Shown: positions 1 through 8,937, numbered from the stretch's first letter. The stretch is 64,000 nucleotides of DNA from Streptomyces sp. CoH27 (GCF_020181035.1 NZ_JAIQYY010000009.1:124001-188000), one strand, 5' to 3'. Numbers and translations are program-made. The notes: generated by a model not told the origin, from the letters alone.

Positions 1-827
1 AGCAGCGGGTGCGCGGTCCGGGTCTGCCACCAGGCGAAGGCGGCGAGCAGCAGACCGCCGGCGATCAGGAAGCCCCAGGTGAGCGGCGAACCCCAGTCGT
101 GCGTCTCGGCGTTGGAGAAGCCGTAGACCAGGGCGAACAGTCCGGCGGCGACCAGGACCGTGCCCGGCACGTCGAGCTTGGCGCCGGCGGCGTCACGGTG
201 GTTGCTCAGCAGGAGCCAGCCGCCCGCGAAGGCGACGACGGCGATGGCCACGTTCACGTACAGGGTCCAGCGCCAGTCGAACGCGTCGGTCAGCACACCG
301 CCGAGCAGCAGGCCCACCGCGCCGCCGGCGCCGGCGATCGCGCCGTACACGCTGAAGGCGCGGGCCCGCTCCCGGGCGTCCGTGAAGGTGGTGTTGAGCA
401 GCGACAGCGCGGCGGGCGCGAGCAGGGCGCCGAAGGCTCCCTGGAGGGCGCGGGCGATCACCAGCATGGTGAAGCCGTTCGCGGCGCCGCCGAGCGCGGA
501 GGCTCCGGCGAAGCCGACGACACCGACGAGGAAGGCGGGCTTGCGGCCGAAGAGGTCGGCGATGCGTCCGCCGAGCAGCAGCAAGGAGGCGAAGGCCAGC
601 GCGTACGCCGTCACGATCCACTGCCGGCTGCCGTCGGAGAAGCCGAGGTCGGTCTGGGCGGACGGCAGGGCGATGTTCACGATCGTGGCGTCGAGGACGA
701 CCATCAGCTGCGCGACGGCGACGACCGCGAGGATCCACCACCGCTTCGCCGGGGCCGCGCTCACTTCGGCCTTGTCGATCGCCTCGGCTCCGGCGCGGGA
801 GCCCTCGGCCAGGGTCTTCTGGGACAT
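1..827 (-). CDS. MFS drug exporter, DHA2 (14-TMS) type, cut by the window edge
   Basis: The gene starts at ATG 827 and runs off the left edge, so only the first ~275 residues are visible. After a short cytosolic tail the first membrane helix carries the DHA2 signature LDATIVNIALP (about residues 45-55). The loop between helices 2 and 3 carries motif A, GGRIADLFGRK (about 86-96). These are hallmarks of proton-driven multidrug exporters such as EmrB/QacA. The substrate cannot be read from sequence. The region upstream holds two palindromes of the GAAAC-GTTTC type, so a TetR-like repressor probably controls it; no such repressor is visible inside the window. The family call is firm; the specificity is unknown. 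Confidence 0.9.
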   Translation of the reverse strand, partial: MSQKTLAEGSRAGAEAIDKAEVSAAPAKRWWILAVVAVAQLMVVLDATIVNIALPSAQTDLGFSDGSRQWIVTAYALAFASLLLLGGRIADLFGRKPAFLVGVVGFAGASALGGAANGFTMLVIARALQGAFGALLAPAALSLLNTTFTDARERARAFSVYGAIAGAGGAVGLLLGGVLTDAFDWRWTLYVNVAIAVVAFAGGWLLLSNHRDAAGAKLDVPGTVLVAAGLFALVYGFSNAETHDWGSPLTWGFLIAGGLLLAAFAWWQTRTAHPL

Positions 828-877
828 GAACCACTCCAGGGAAGTCGTCCGGGGTGCGGAAGTGAACGGCACATAAA

Positions 878-937
878 CGAAACTGTTTCGTACACATCGA
901 GCGTAGAATACTTTCAGCGAAACGGCAACGTTTCGCT
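878..937. promoter_or_regulatory. Two operator-like palindromes upstream of the MFS exporter
   Basis: Two inverted repeats share GAAAC/GTTTC half-sites. At 878-890 there is a perfect 6-1-6 palindrome (CGAAACtGTTTCG). At 916-937 there is a perfect 9-bp-arm repeat (AGCGAAACG, 4-nt loop, CGTTTCGCT). Their centres lie about 42 bp apart, close to four helical turns. They sit 50-110 bp upstream of the exporter start, which fits a TetR-family repressor site. The binding protein is not identified. Confidence 0.6.
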
Positions 938-1002
938 GGATTCCATGGAGTGCCCCGGCCGGGTGTGCCACGGCGGCGGCGAGTTGCCCGGAGCGCGCCA
1001 GG

Positions 1003-1872
1003 ATGGATGAATCGCCTCAGGAGAGCGTGGCGGCAGCGAGCCCGGGAGGAGCCGTGAAGCGGTGGCGGCGCGGCCTGCACCGCGCCTGGGAGTGGCTCAG
1101 GGTGCGGGCCCTGATCGAGCACGGCCGGGAGCTGGAACTGATGCACCGGGCCATGGGATTCGCCACGCTCGCCCTGGTGACGCTGGCACCGCTGCTGATC
1201 GTGGTCGCTGCCGCCGACCCCCTGGCGCGGGGCGGTTTCGCCTCCTGGCTCACCGACGGCATGGGTTTGTCCGGGACGTCCGCCCACGCGCTCACCGACG
1301 TCATCAGCCCGCCGCGCAACGTCGTCGGCACGACCAGCGCCTTCGGCCTCGTCCTGCTCGGCGTGTTCGGCGTGACCTTCGGCGGCAGTGTGCAGAACGC
1401 CTACGAGCGGATCTGGGGCGTGGCCGCCGGACCCTGGCACCGGTTGTGGCGGCAGGCGACCTGGCTGCTGGTGCTCACCGCCTACCTCTACCAGGAGGCG
1501 GCCACGAAGGCCGCAGTGCCCGGCAGCCAGCGGGTCGTGCTGTCAGCCGTGACGGGCGTGGTCTTCTTCTGGTGGGGGCAGCGCTTCCTGCTGGGCGGCC
1601 AGGTCCACTGGCGTTCCCTGCTGCCGGGCGCCGTCGCCACCGTCCTCGGCCTGGTCGGCCTGCGCGCGTTCTCCTACCTCGTCTTCACCCCGCTGATCGT
1701 CACCAACGCGCTCAGCTACGGCGCCGTCGGCACCGTCCTCGTGGTCGAGTCCTGGCTGATCGGCGTCGGGTTCGTCATCTACGGCGGTGCCCTGTTCGGC
1801 CGCTGGTTCGTCGAGCACCACTGGCTTCCGTCCCACCACCAGCTGCCCGAGGACGAGTGCGAGGAGCCCTAG
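1003..1872 (+). CDS. YihY/BrkB-family integral membrane protein
   Basis: This 289-aa protein has about six hydrophobic segments. The first starts near residue 50 (GFATLALVTLAPLLIVV), and there is a large basic N-terminal cytosolic part. The pattern FGVTFGGSVQNAYERIWG and the late segments around residues 215-270 match the YihY (formerly RNase BN/BrkB) family, whose function is not established. The ATG at 1003 has no good ribosome site. An in-frame GTG at 1054 sits just behind GGGAGGA (1044-1050), so the true start could be 17 codons later. The gene ends 2 bp before the convergent ABC gene. Confidence 0.85.
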   Translation: MDESPQESVAAASPGGAVKRWRRGLHRAWEWLRVRALIEHGRELELMHRAMGFATLALVTLAPLLIVVAAADPLARGGFASWLTDGMGLSGTSAHALTDVISPPRNVVGTTSAFGLVLLGVFGVTFGGSVQNAYERIWGVAAGPWHRLWRQATWLLVLTAYLYQEAATKAAVPGSQRVVLSAVTGVVFFWWGQRFLLGGQVHWRSLLPGAVATVLGLVGLRAFSYLVFTPLIVTNALSYGAVGTVLVVESWLIGVGFVIYGGALFGRWFVEHHWLPSHHQLPEDECEEP

Positions 1873-1874
1873 CC

Positions 1875-4709
1875 CTAGGCCAGCTGCCTGCGCACCAGCT
1901 CGTGCAGCCGGCCGCCGGTGTCGGCGAGCAGCTCGGCCGGGTTGCCCTGCTGGACGACCTTGCCGTCCTCCATCACGATCACCCGGTCGGCGTCCAGGAC
2001 GGTCGAGAGCCGGTGCGCGATGACGATGCGGGTGGCGTTCAGCTTGCGGGTGCTGTCGATGACGATGCGCTGGGTGTCGTTGTCCAGGGCGCTGGTGGCC
2101 TCGTCGAAGAAGAGGATGCGCGGGCGCCGGATCAGGGCCTGGGCGATCATCAGGCGCTGGCGCTGGCCGCCGGAGATCGCGCCGCCCGCCGCCACGATGG
2201 TGTGCAGGCCCATCGGCATCCGCTTGATGTCCTCCGCGAGCCCCGCCATCTCGGCCGCCGCCATCGCCTCCTCCGGCGTGTACGGCTCGGTGCCGCAGAT
2301 CACGTCCAGGATGGAGCCGGTGAAGGGCTGGGCGTGCTGGAGGACCACTCCGCACTGCCGGCGCACCGCCGACTGGTCGAGCGCCGCCAGGTCCTGGCCG
2401 TCGTACAGGACGCTGCCGGAGACCGGCTTGTCGAAGCCGATCAGCAGCCGCAGCAGGGTGGACTTGCCGCAGCCGCTCGGGCCGACGACCGCGACGAACT
2501 CGCCCGGCCGGACGGCGAAGGACACGTCGTCGAGGACGAGCGGGCCGTCGTCGGCGTACCGGAAGGACAGGCGCCGGGCCTCCAGCGCACCCGACAGCGG
2601 GCCCGGCCGGGTGCTCGACGTGCGCACCTCGGGCATCGCCTCGAAGACCGGCTTGATCTCCTCGAACAGCGGCAGCGCGGCCACCGCGGAGACGAAGGAG
2701 CCGGTCAGCTGGGTGACCGAGGTCAGCACCATCGTCACCGAGGTGTTGAAGGTGAGGAAGTCCGCCGCCGACATCGCGCCCTTCGCCGGGCCCGCCAGCA
2801 GCATGAACATCAGCAGCGTGACGATCGGCAGATAGACCGCGCCCAGCACCGTCGTGAGGTTCTTGATCCGGCCGACCTTCTGCTGCAGCTCCCGGCTGCG
2901 CGCGAATTCCCGCGCCCAGGCGGCGTACGCGTAGTTCTCGGCCGCCGCCACCCGCAGCTTGGGCAGGCCGCGCAGGGTCTGGAAGGCTTGGTTGTTCAGC
3001 TTGTTGCCGAGTGTCACCAGCCGCCGCTGCCAGCGCACCTGCCACAGTCCGAGGCCGAGGAACACGGCCGCGATGACGACGAGCATGCCGAGCGCCGCCA
3101 GCGCCAGCGCCGGGCTGTACCAGAACAGCATGCCGAGGTTCATCGCGCCGACCGTCACCGACTGCGCGACGACCGGGCCGACGCCCGCCAGCAGCCGGCG
3201 GATCGCGCTGATGCCCATCGCGGCGCTGGCCAGCTCACCGGTGGAGCGCTGGGTGAAGAACCGGGTGGGCAGCCGCAGCAGCCGGTCCCAGACGGCGGGC
3301 TGGAGCGCCGCTTCGATACGGCCCTCCAGGCGCAGAATGGACAGGTTCTCCAGCAGCGTGAACGCCGCCGCCACCACCCCGCTCACCATCACGGCCAGGC
3401 ACACCTGGGCGATCAGGCCTGCTTGCGCCTTCGGCACGTACTCGCCGAGCACCTTGCCGGTCGCGACCGGCACCAGCGCGCCGATCGCCACCGTCACCAG
3501 CCCCGCGAGCAGCAGGTTGAGCAGATCGCCGCGGGTGCCCTGGAGGCTGAACCGCAGCAGACCGAGCGGCGTGAGCGCCTTGTCCGGCAGCGGCCGGTAG
3601 AACATCACCCCGCGCGGCTCGAACTCCTCCGCGTTCGCCTTCTCGACCGGCGTCTCGCGCCCGGTGCCCGGATGGACGGCCACATAGCCGCCGCGCCGCC
3701 ACAGCAGCGCGACCGGCGCCCCGGACAGCGCCCGGTGCCCGACCAGCGGGCCCACGTTCTCCCGCCACCAGCGCCCCTGGAGCCGTACGGTCCGGGTGCG
3801 TACCCGGGAGGCGAGGGCGACCCGCTCCACCGGGTCGAGGCGTTCGCTCTCGGTGCCGCTCTGCGCGGGCTCGGCGAGCTTGATCTCGGCCGCCTCGGCG
3901 ACCAGCTTGCAGGCCGCGTACCCGGCATCCGCGTCGGCGGCCGTGGTCCGGCGGGCCGAGCGCTTGCCGATGGAGGCGAGCAGCGTCCGGTCGGCCTGGG
4001 CGCGGATCTCCTCACCGGCCTTGATACCGGCGGCCGCGCGGGTCTCGTGGGTGCGCTCCAGCTGCTCGATCCACCGGTCCAGCGCGGTCAGCAGCCGGTA
4101 CTGCTGGTCCACCATCGACTGCCACAGCGCCGGGTCCATCAGCAGATCGGCGGCGGCCTCCGCGCCGTAGAGCGAGCCGTACTGCACGCTGCCCGGCGGG
4201 ACCTGCATCCAGAACACGTCGTCGTCGGTGGGCGCCTGGGAGCGGTCCTCGGCCATCGGGGCCTGGAACAGGACGGACAGGCCGCGGCCGACGCCGAGCG
4301 CGACCGCGTACTCCAGCGGGCTGGTGGCGGGCGGGACGTACTGCGGGTTGCCGTACTCGTCGTACGACCAGGTCTGGGTGTTGGCGGGCTGGTACAGCTC
4401 GCGCAGGCTGATCCGGTGCAGCACGCAGTCGCGCACCGGGCGGGCCACCAGGGTGTGCTGGGGCCCCGCGACCGGGCCGAGCAGCAGCGTGCCCGCCTCC
4501 AGCCGGCCGAGGTGGTGCCAGTGGCCCTGCTGGGCGGCGTCCACCGCGAACAGGTCCAGGGCGCCGGCCGCGACCAGCCACAGCACCTGCGGGCCTTCCA
4601 GGTCGACGCGGTTGAAGCCGGCACAGTCGATGCGGGTGCCCATGGACCCCAGCGCGCCGAGCACGAGGTCGCCGTCGTATCCCTCGTATCCCTCCTGGAC
4701 CGTCGTCAT
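1875..4709 (-). CDS. NHLM-type peptide export ABC transporter, ATP-binding/permease (no peptidase)
   Basis: This 944-aa protein is much longer than an ordinary half transporter. About 380 N-terminal residues precede the membrane domain and resemble the N-terminal region seen in the second ABC protein of NHLM bacteriocin export systems. The membrane helices follow at roughly residues 395-670. The nucleotide-binding domain has Walker A GPSGCGKST (about 743-751), signature SGGQRQR (about 846) and Walker B ILFFDEATSALD (about 865). It starts one base after the stop of the C39 peptidase/ABC gene, so the two are translationally coupled and probably form the export machine together. It is the last gene of the operon beginning with the 71-aa precursor at 8069. 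Confidence 0.88.
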   Translation of the reverse strand: MTTVQEGYEGYDGDLVLGALGSMGTRIDCAGFNRVDLEGPQVLWLVAAGALDLFAVDAAQQGHWHHLGRLEAGTLLLGPVAGPQHTLVARPVRDCVLHRISLRELYQPANTQTWSYDEYGNPQYVPPATSPLEYAVALGVGRGLSVLFQAPMAEDRSQAPTDDDVFWMQVPPGSVQYGSLYGAEAAADLLMDPALWQSMVDQQYRLLTALDRWIEQLERTHETRAAAGIKAGEEIRAQADRTLLASIGKRSARRTTAADADAGYAACKLVAEAAEIKLAEPAQSGTESERLDPVERVALASRVRTRTVRLQGRWWRENVGPLVGHRALSGAPVALLWRRGGYVAVHPGTGRETPVEKANAEEFEPRGVMFYRPLPDKALTPLGLLRFSLQGTRGDLLNLLLAGLVTVAIGALVPVATGKVLGEYVPKAQAGLIAQVCLAVMVSGVVAAAFTLLENLSILRLEGRIEAALQPAVWDRLLRLPTRFFTQRSTGELASAAMGISAIRRLLAGVGPVVAQSVTVGAMNLGMLFWYSPALALAALGMLVVIAAVFLGLGLWQVRWQRRLVTLGNKLNNQAFQTLRGLPKLRVAAAENYAYAAWAREFARSRELQQKVGRIKNLTTVLGAVYLPIVTLLMFMLLAGPAKGAMSAADFLTFNTSVTMVLTSVTQLTGSFVSAVAALPLFEEIKPVFEAMPEVRTSSTRPGPLSGALEARRLSFRYADDGPLVLDDVSFAVRPGEFVAVVGPSGCGKSTLLRLLIGFDKPVSGSVLYDGQDLAALDQSAVRRQCGVVLQHAQPFTGSILDVICGTEPYTPEEAMAAAEMAGLAEDIKRMPMGLHTIVAAGGAISGGQRQRLMIAQALIRRPRILFFDEATSALDNDTQRIVIDSTRKLNATRIVIAHRLSTVLDADRVIVMEDGKVVQQGNPAELLADTGGRLHELVRRQLA

Positions 4710-4710
4710 C

Positions 4711-6957
4711 TCACCGCTCCCTGACCAGCGCCGCGTACGTGCCGCCGTGCGCCACCAGTTCCTCGTGCCGGCCGCGTTCGACGACCGTGCCGTGCTGGAG
4801 CACCACGATCTCGTCGCTGTCGCGGACCGTGCTCAGCCGGTGGGCGATCACCACACAGGCACAGCCGCGCCGGCGCAGGTTGTCCATCACGATCAGCTCG
4901 GTCTCCGCGTCCAGCGCGCTCGTCACCTCGTCCAGCACGAGGATGCTCGGCCGGCGCACCAGCGCCCGCGCGATCTCCAGGCGCTGGCGCTGGCCGCCGG
5001 AGAAGTTGTGGCCGTCCTGCTCGACCGTGCTGTGAATGCCGCCGGGCCGGCGCATGACGACGTCGTACAGGGCCGCGTCCTTCAGCGCCTCCACCACGGC
5101 CTCGTCCGGGATCGACGGATCCCACAGGGCCACGTTGTCGCGGACCGAGCCCTCGAAGAGGAACACGTCCTGGTCGACGAAGGAGACGGAGGAGGCCAGC
5201 GCCCCGCGCGGAATGTCCTCCAGCCGGCGGCCGTCGATCCGGATCACGCCGTCCCACGGGGCGTACAGGCCCGAGATCAGCCGGGACACCGTCGACTTGC
5301 CGCTGCCCGAGCCGCCGACCAGCGCGACCTGCTGCCCCGGACCCACGGTCAGGTCGAAGCCGCTGAGCAGTGGCTTGTCCAGCGGGCTGTAGCCGAAGGT
5401 GACGTTCTCCAGCTCGACGTGCCCCTGGAGCCGGCGTGTGGAGTCGGCGCCGCCGGGGCGGGCGTAGAGCGGGTCGGCCTGGAAGTTCTCCACGTCCTTC
5501 AGCCGGGCCACGTCGGCGGCGAAGTCCTGGATGCGGCCCGCGACGCCGTTGAGCCGGGTGAGCGGGGCGGTGAAGCGGGCCACCAGCGCCTGGAACGCGA
5601 CCAGCAGACCGACCGAGATGTGCCCCTCGACCGCCCGGAGCCCGCCGATCCACAGGATCAGCGCGCTGTTGAACGTGGCCAGCGTCGGCGCGACCACCCC
5701 GAGCCACGCGCTCGGCACCCCGAGCCGCTGTTCCTCTTCCAGGGTGGTGGCGTGCTGCCCGGCCCACTTGCGGAAGTAGCCGTCCTCGCCGCCGGTCGCC
5801 TTCATCGTCTCGATCAGCTGAAGGCCGGTGTACGAGGTGTTGGTGAGCCGTGCCGTGTCCGCGCGCAGCTTCGCCGTACGCGTCGCGCGCAGCCGTACGA
5901 CCAGCCGCATGGCGACCACGTTGAGCAGGGCCACGCCGATGCCGACGAAGGTCAGCTGCGGGTCGTAGCTGTAGAGGAGCACGGCGTACAGGACGACGAC
6001 GATCGCGTCCACGCCGGCCGCCGCGAGGTCGCGGGCCAGGGTCTCGGCGACCTGGTCGTTGGACTGCAGGCGCTGCACCAGGTCGGCGGGGGAGCGCTGG
6101 GCGAAGAACGTGACCGGCAGCCGCAGCAGATGGCGCAGGAAGCGGGCGCTGGACAGGGTGGAGGAGATGATCCGGCCGTGCAGCAGATTGGCCTGCTGGA
6201 GCCAGGTCAGCACCAGGGTGAGCAGCACACAGGTGCCCATCGACGCGAACAGCGTGCCGAGCAGCGAGGTCCGGCCGCCGATGAGGAACATGTCGATGTA
6301 GGTGCGGCTGAGCGCGGGCACGGCGGCGCCGACCGCGACCAGCAGCAGGCTGGCCAGGACGGCGGCGGGCAGGGTGCCCGCGGTGCCGCGCAGCCGGGCC
6401 GGCATCGCGCCGAGCACGCCCGGTTTGCGTCCGCCCTTGCTGAAGCCGTCGCCGGGCTCCAGCACCAGCACCACACCGGTGAAGCTGCCGTCGAACTCCT
6501 CCATGGGCACGAACCGGCGGCCCTTGGCTGGGTCGTTGATGTACACCCCGCGCCGGCCGAAGCGGCGGCCCATGCCGTCGAAGACGACGTAGTGGTTGAA
6601 CTCCCAGAAGAGGATGGCCGGTGCCGCGACGTCCGCGAGGGCGGCCAGGTCCATCTGCATGCCCTTGGCCGTCAGGCCGTAACTGCGGGCGGCCTTCAGG
6701 AGGTTGGAGGCGCGCGAGCCGTCGCGGGAGACACCGCAGGCGATGCGCAGCTCCTCCAGCGGGACGTGCCGGCCGTAGTGGCCGAGGACCATCGCGAGGG
6801 AGGCGGCGCCGCACTCGACGGCCTCCATCTGGAGCACGGTGGGGGTACGGACCGTGCCGCCGCGGGGCTTGGGGACCGGCCGCTTGGCCGGGGCGGCCCG
6901 TCTGCGGCCGCGGGTGTTCGGGCCATTTCCCGTCTGGGTGCTCACGGCAGCAGCCAA
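4711..6957 (-). CDS. NHLM-type ABC exporter with N-terminal C39 (double-glycine) peptidase
   Basis: This 748-aa protein joins a C39 cysteine peptidase to an ABC exporter. The peptidase has the expected triad: Cys49 in ECGAAS, His122 in FNHYVVFDG and Asp142 in YINDPAKG. Six membrane helices follow (about 200-480). The ATPase has Walker A GGSGSGKST (548-556), SGGQRQR (653) and LVLDEVTSALD. Proteins of this family cut leader peptides after Gly-Gly while exporting the core. A matching Gly-Gly precursor lies 0.9 kb upstream in the same operon. The start overlaps the HlyD-like gene by 16 bp, which indicates co-translation. Confidence 0.92.
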   Translation of the reverse strand: MAAAVSTQTGNGPNTRGRRRAAPAKRPVPKPRGGTVRTPTVLQMEAVECGAASLAMVLGHYGRHVPLEELRIACGVSRDGSRASNLLKAARSYGLTAKGMQMDLAALADVAAPAILFWEFNHYVVFDGMGRRFGRRGVYINDPAKGRRFVPMEEFDGSFTGVVLVLEPGDGFSKGGRKPGVLGAMPARLRGTAGTLPAAVLASLLLVAVGAAVPALSRTYIDMFLIGGRTSLLGTLFASMGTCVLLTLVLTWLQQANLLHGRIISSTLSSARFLRHLLRLPVTFFAQRSPADLVQRLQSNDQVAETLARDLAAAGVDAIVVVLYAVLLYSYDPQLTFVGIGVALLNVVAMRLVVRLRATRTAKLRADTARLTNTSYTGLQLIETMKATGGEDGYFRKWAGQHATTLEEEQRLGVPSAWLGVVAPTLATFNSALILWIGGLRAVEGHISVGLLVAFQALVARFTAPLTRLNGVAGRIQDFAADVARLKDVENFQADPLYARPGGADSTRRLQGHVELENVTFGYSPLDKPLLSGFDLTVGPGQQVALVGGSGSGKSTVSRLISGLYAPWDGVIRIDGRRLEDIPRGALASSVSFVDQDVFLFEGSVRDNVALWDPSIPDEAVVEALKDAALYDVVMRRPGGIHSTVEQDGHNFSGGQRQRLEIARALVRRPSILVLDEVTSALDAETELIVMDNLRRRGCACVVIAHRLSTVRDSDEIVVLQHGTVVERGRHEELVAHGGTYAALVRER

Positions 6958-7745
6958 TCGATCGGACGCTGGTCGGCCAGCTTGACCGAGGCGGAGGCGA
7001 GGGTCATCGAGTCGAGCCCGAACGGCGGCCCGTCGGAGGTGGACCAGCGGTAGCCGCTCTTCGTCGCCGACGTGTCCAGCGCGACCGTGACGGCCACCGG
7101 GCGGCCGCCCCGGGTGAACTGCTGGCCAAGCTGGCTGTCGCCGAGGAACGCGGCGATCGACTGGGCCGACTGCGCCTCGCGGTCCACCGACTTCACCTCG
7201 CCGCGCAGGACGCCGTACGTCTGCGTCGGCACGGAGGACACGGTGAGGTCGACGGAGGCGTGCGCGGGGATGGCGGCGGCGTTCTCGGCGGGGACGTACA
7301 CGGTCGCGTACAGCGGGTCGGAGGCGTGGGTGACCTTCTCGACGGCGGCGACGTTCGTGCCGGTCTGGATGATCTGCCCGATGGTGGCGGCGAGCGCGGT
7401 GACACGGCCCGCGGCGACCGTGCGGACGACCGAATCGCCCTGCGTGGTACGGACCTTGAGGACCGGGGCGTTCGCCGGCAGCTGTTCGCCCTGCTGTGCG
7501 AGGACGGCCGTGACCTGGCCGGACACCGGGCTCTGCAGGAGGTAACTGCCCTGCCCGTGCGTGAGGATGGCAGGTGCGCTCACCGTGGAGGCGACCGAAC
7601 CGGTCACCGCCCAGACGGAGGCCGCCGCCATGACGACGACGGTGACCCCCAGCGCGAGCCAGCCCTGGGGACGGGCCAGGCGCACCGGAAGGTCCAGCTC
7701 TTCCGGCGACTGGAGCTTGGCGAGGGCCTGTTGGCGGAATTGCAC
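6942..7745 (-). CDS. HlyD-like secretion protein of the NHLM peptide export system
   Basis: This 267-aa membrane-fusion-type protein has a single transmembrane helix at about residues 30-48. Biotinyl-lipoyl-like strands follow (SYLLQSPVSGQVTAVLAQQGE, about 67-87), then a beta-barrel region. It matches the short HlyD-like 'NHLM secretion protein' that accompanies the two ABC proteins, and would bridge the exporter across the cell envelope. The GTG start has GAGGGAAG a few bases upstream. It lies directly downstream of the precursor gene, after a strong stem-loop at 7803-7833. Confidence 0.88.
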   Translation of the reverse strand: MQFRQQALAKLQSPEELDLPVRLARPQGWLALGVTVVVMAAASVWAVTGSVASTVSAPAILTHGQGSYLLQSPVSGQVTAVLAQQGEQLPANAPVLKVRTTQGDSVVRTVAAGRVTALAATIGQIIQTGTNVAAVEKVTHASDPLYATVYVPAENAAAIPAHASVDLTVSSVPTQTYGVLRGEVKSVDREAQSAQSIAAFLGDSQLGQQFTRGGRPVAVTVALDTSATKSGYRWSTSDGPPFGLDSMTLASASVKLADQRPIDWLLP

Positions 7746-7802
7746 GGGACTTCCCTCACCCGAGGACAGACAGCGTGACGACTACAGACGCGGGCACCCG
7801 AG

Positions 7803-7833
7803 AGTCCCGGAGCGGGGAAACGGCTCCGGGACT
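7803..7833 (-). terminator. Stem-loop between precursor peptide and export genes (attenuator-like)
   Basis: A perfect inverted repeat has 11-bp arms (AGTCCCGGAGC / GCTCCGGGACT) and a 9-nt loop, placed 20 bp after the precursor stop codon and ahead of the HlyD-like gene. No U-tract follows. A partial terminator or mRNA-stabilising 3' end here would raise precursor output relative to the transporter, as is common in peptide operons. Confidence 0.6.
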
Positions 7834-7853
7834 TCGGTGACACCTGGGTGCGA

Positions 7854-8069
7854 TCAGAGACCGGCGACCAGGTTGGTGACCGGCGCGACGTTCAGGCCGG
7901 TGACACCCTCGGCGGTGCCGATGACGGTGTTGACCAGGCCGGAAACCGGGGCGATGCCGTTGACGGCGCCGGTCACGGTGTTGAGGGTGTTCACGGAAAG
8001 ACCGCCGGAGACGTTGTCCAGCTCGGCGTCCGAGATCTCGGTGGTCTCAACCTGGGGGGTGGAGTTCAT
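7854..8069 (-). CDS. Double-glycine precursor peptide of the NHLM export system, cysteine-free core
   Basis: This 71-aa peptide has a clear C39-type leader: ISDAELDNVSGG at residues 13-24 fits the Leu-Ser-x-x-Glu-Leu-x-x-Val-x-Gly-Gly consensus, with cleavage expected after Gly24. The predicted 47-aa core is rich in Val, Asn, Thr, Gly and Leu. It has no Cys, Lys or Arg and one acidic residue (Glu54). It contains an imperfect repeat, NTVTGAVNGI (30-39) and NTVIGTAEGV (47-56), with period 17. ATG 8069 is preceded by AGGAAGGGAAG. No lanthipeptide, radical-SAM or other tailoring gene is adjacent. The processing route is well supported; the activity is unknown, and the neutral to acidic core is unlike typical cationic bacteriocins. 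Confidence 0.85.
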   Translation of the reverse strand: MNSTPQVETTEISDAELDNVSGGLSVNTLNTVTGAVNGIAPVSGLVNTVIGTAEGVTGLNVAPVTNLVAGL

Positions 8070-8523
8070 GATGGAACTTCCCTTCCTGATGGATATTTCA
8101 CAAGGGGGGAGCGGCCCCCTCTGGGGACAGACGGACGGCCGCGACCGCGGGCGGCCGGCTCCCATGGCCCGGGAGCCCGCAGCGACCCTGCGGTGCGATG
8201 GATCAAAGCACGCACGCGGGGCGGGCTTCCAATCAACCAACACGCTCACCTGGGCACTTGGCCGCGGAACGGGCTCATCCGTGCAGGCGTGCGCACGGCT
8301 TGTCGGCGACTCCTTCACAAGCCGCGCGGCATCGCCGCGTCCCGCCCCTTGTGCCGCGACCGGCGAATCCGGCACTCCGCGCCAAACGTGTGGCCGGGGG
8401 CGCGCGGTTGTGCAGATCCACTGTCGGCGGTGACCCGTCTGGGTATTCGATGTGGAGATTCCCTGAAGCCGGGATTCCGCTCAGCGTCGGGAACAGACCG
8501 TTACTGATCAGTAGCGGACCGTG
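8070..8523. other. 454-bp non-coding region upstream of the precursor operon
   Basis: I see no credible gene here. It must hold the promoter of the minus-strand peptide operon, but I could not assign convincing -35/-10 boxes. At its left end (8502-8513) is a perfect 12-bp palindrome, TACTGATCAGTA, just after the thioesterase stop codon. It may be an operator or chance. Confidence 0.5.
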
Positions 8524-8937
8524 TCAGCCCGGAATCGCATACACCGTGCTCGCCCGGGCGGCAGGCAGGCCCGAGCCGGCATCGCTCAGTGTGATGTCCG
8601 CGAACGCCGTCCGGCGGCCCAGCTTCGTCAGGACCGCTTCGATCAGGACATCCGCACCGGTCACCGGCCGCAGGAACGACGTCGACTGCTGCACCGTCGT
8701 CATCGGCACGAAGGCACCCCGCGCGGCCGACACCGCGAGCACCGTCGCCGTGTCGGCGGCCGCCATCAGCGCCTGCCCCGACAGCCCGCCACCCTCCCGG
8801 GCCAGCCGCTCGGACCAGGGCAGACGCAGCACGGCCCGGTCCTCGCCGACGTCCTCGACCAGCAACCCGAGATCCAGCACCCAGGGTGCGAAGTTGGCGG
8901 AGAGGATCTTGTCGGCTTCGGCGGTGGTCATCGTCAT
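8524..8937 (-). CDS. PaaI-type hotdog-fold thioesterase
   Basis: This 137-aa protein has the size and layout of the PaaI/YdiI hotdog family. It has the helix-loop GGGLSGQALMAAADTATVLA (about residues 49-68), where the family's catalytic acidic residue lies, and the C-terminal strands ADVLIEAVLTKLGRRTAFADITL. It would hydrolyse an acyl- or aryl-CoA thioester in the cytosol; the substrate is unknown. It stands alone between the peptide operon and a divergent protease gene. The start at ATG 8937 is not backed by a strong ribosome site; a second ATG lies two codons in. Confidence 0.8.
   Translation of the reverse strand: MTMTTAEADKILSANFAPWVLDLGLLVEDVGEDRAVLRLPWSERLAREGGGLSGQALMAAADTATVLAVSAARGAFVPMTTVQQSTSFLRPVTGADVLIEAVLTKLGRRTAFADITLSDAGSGLPAARASTVYAIPG

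Noticed and set aside
1062..4724. 1220-codon plus-strand frame across the YihY and NHLM ABC genes
   Set aside because: Composition is Arg/His/Gln/Gly-rich with no domain, and it is antisense to a clear ABC transporter.
7854..8069. The NHLM precursor as a lanthipeptide
   Set aside because: The core has no cysteine, and no Lan synthetase is in its operon; the nearby RamC belongs with RamS.
8502..8513. Palindrome TACTGATCAGTA as a firm operator
   Set aside because: It lies just after a stop codon with no clear promoter next to it; a 12-bp palindrome alone is weak evidence.
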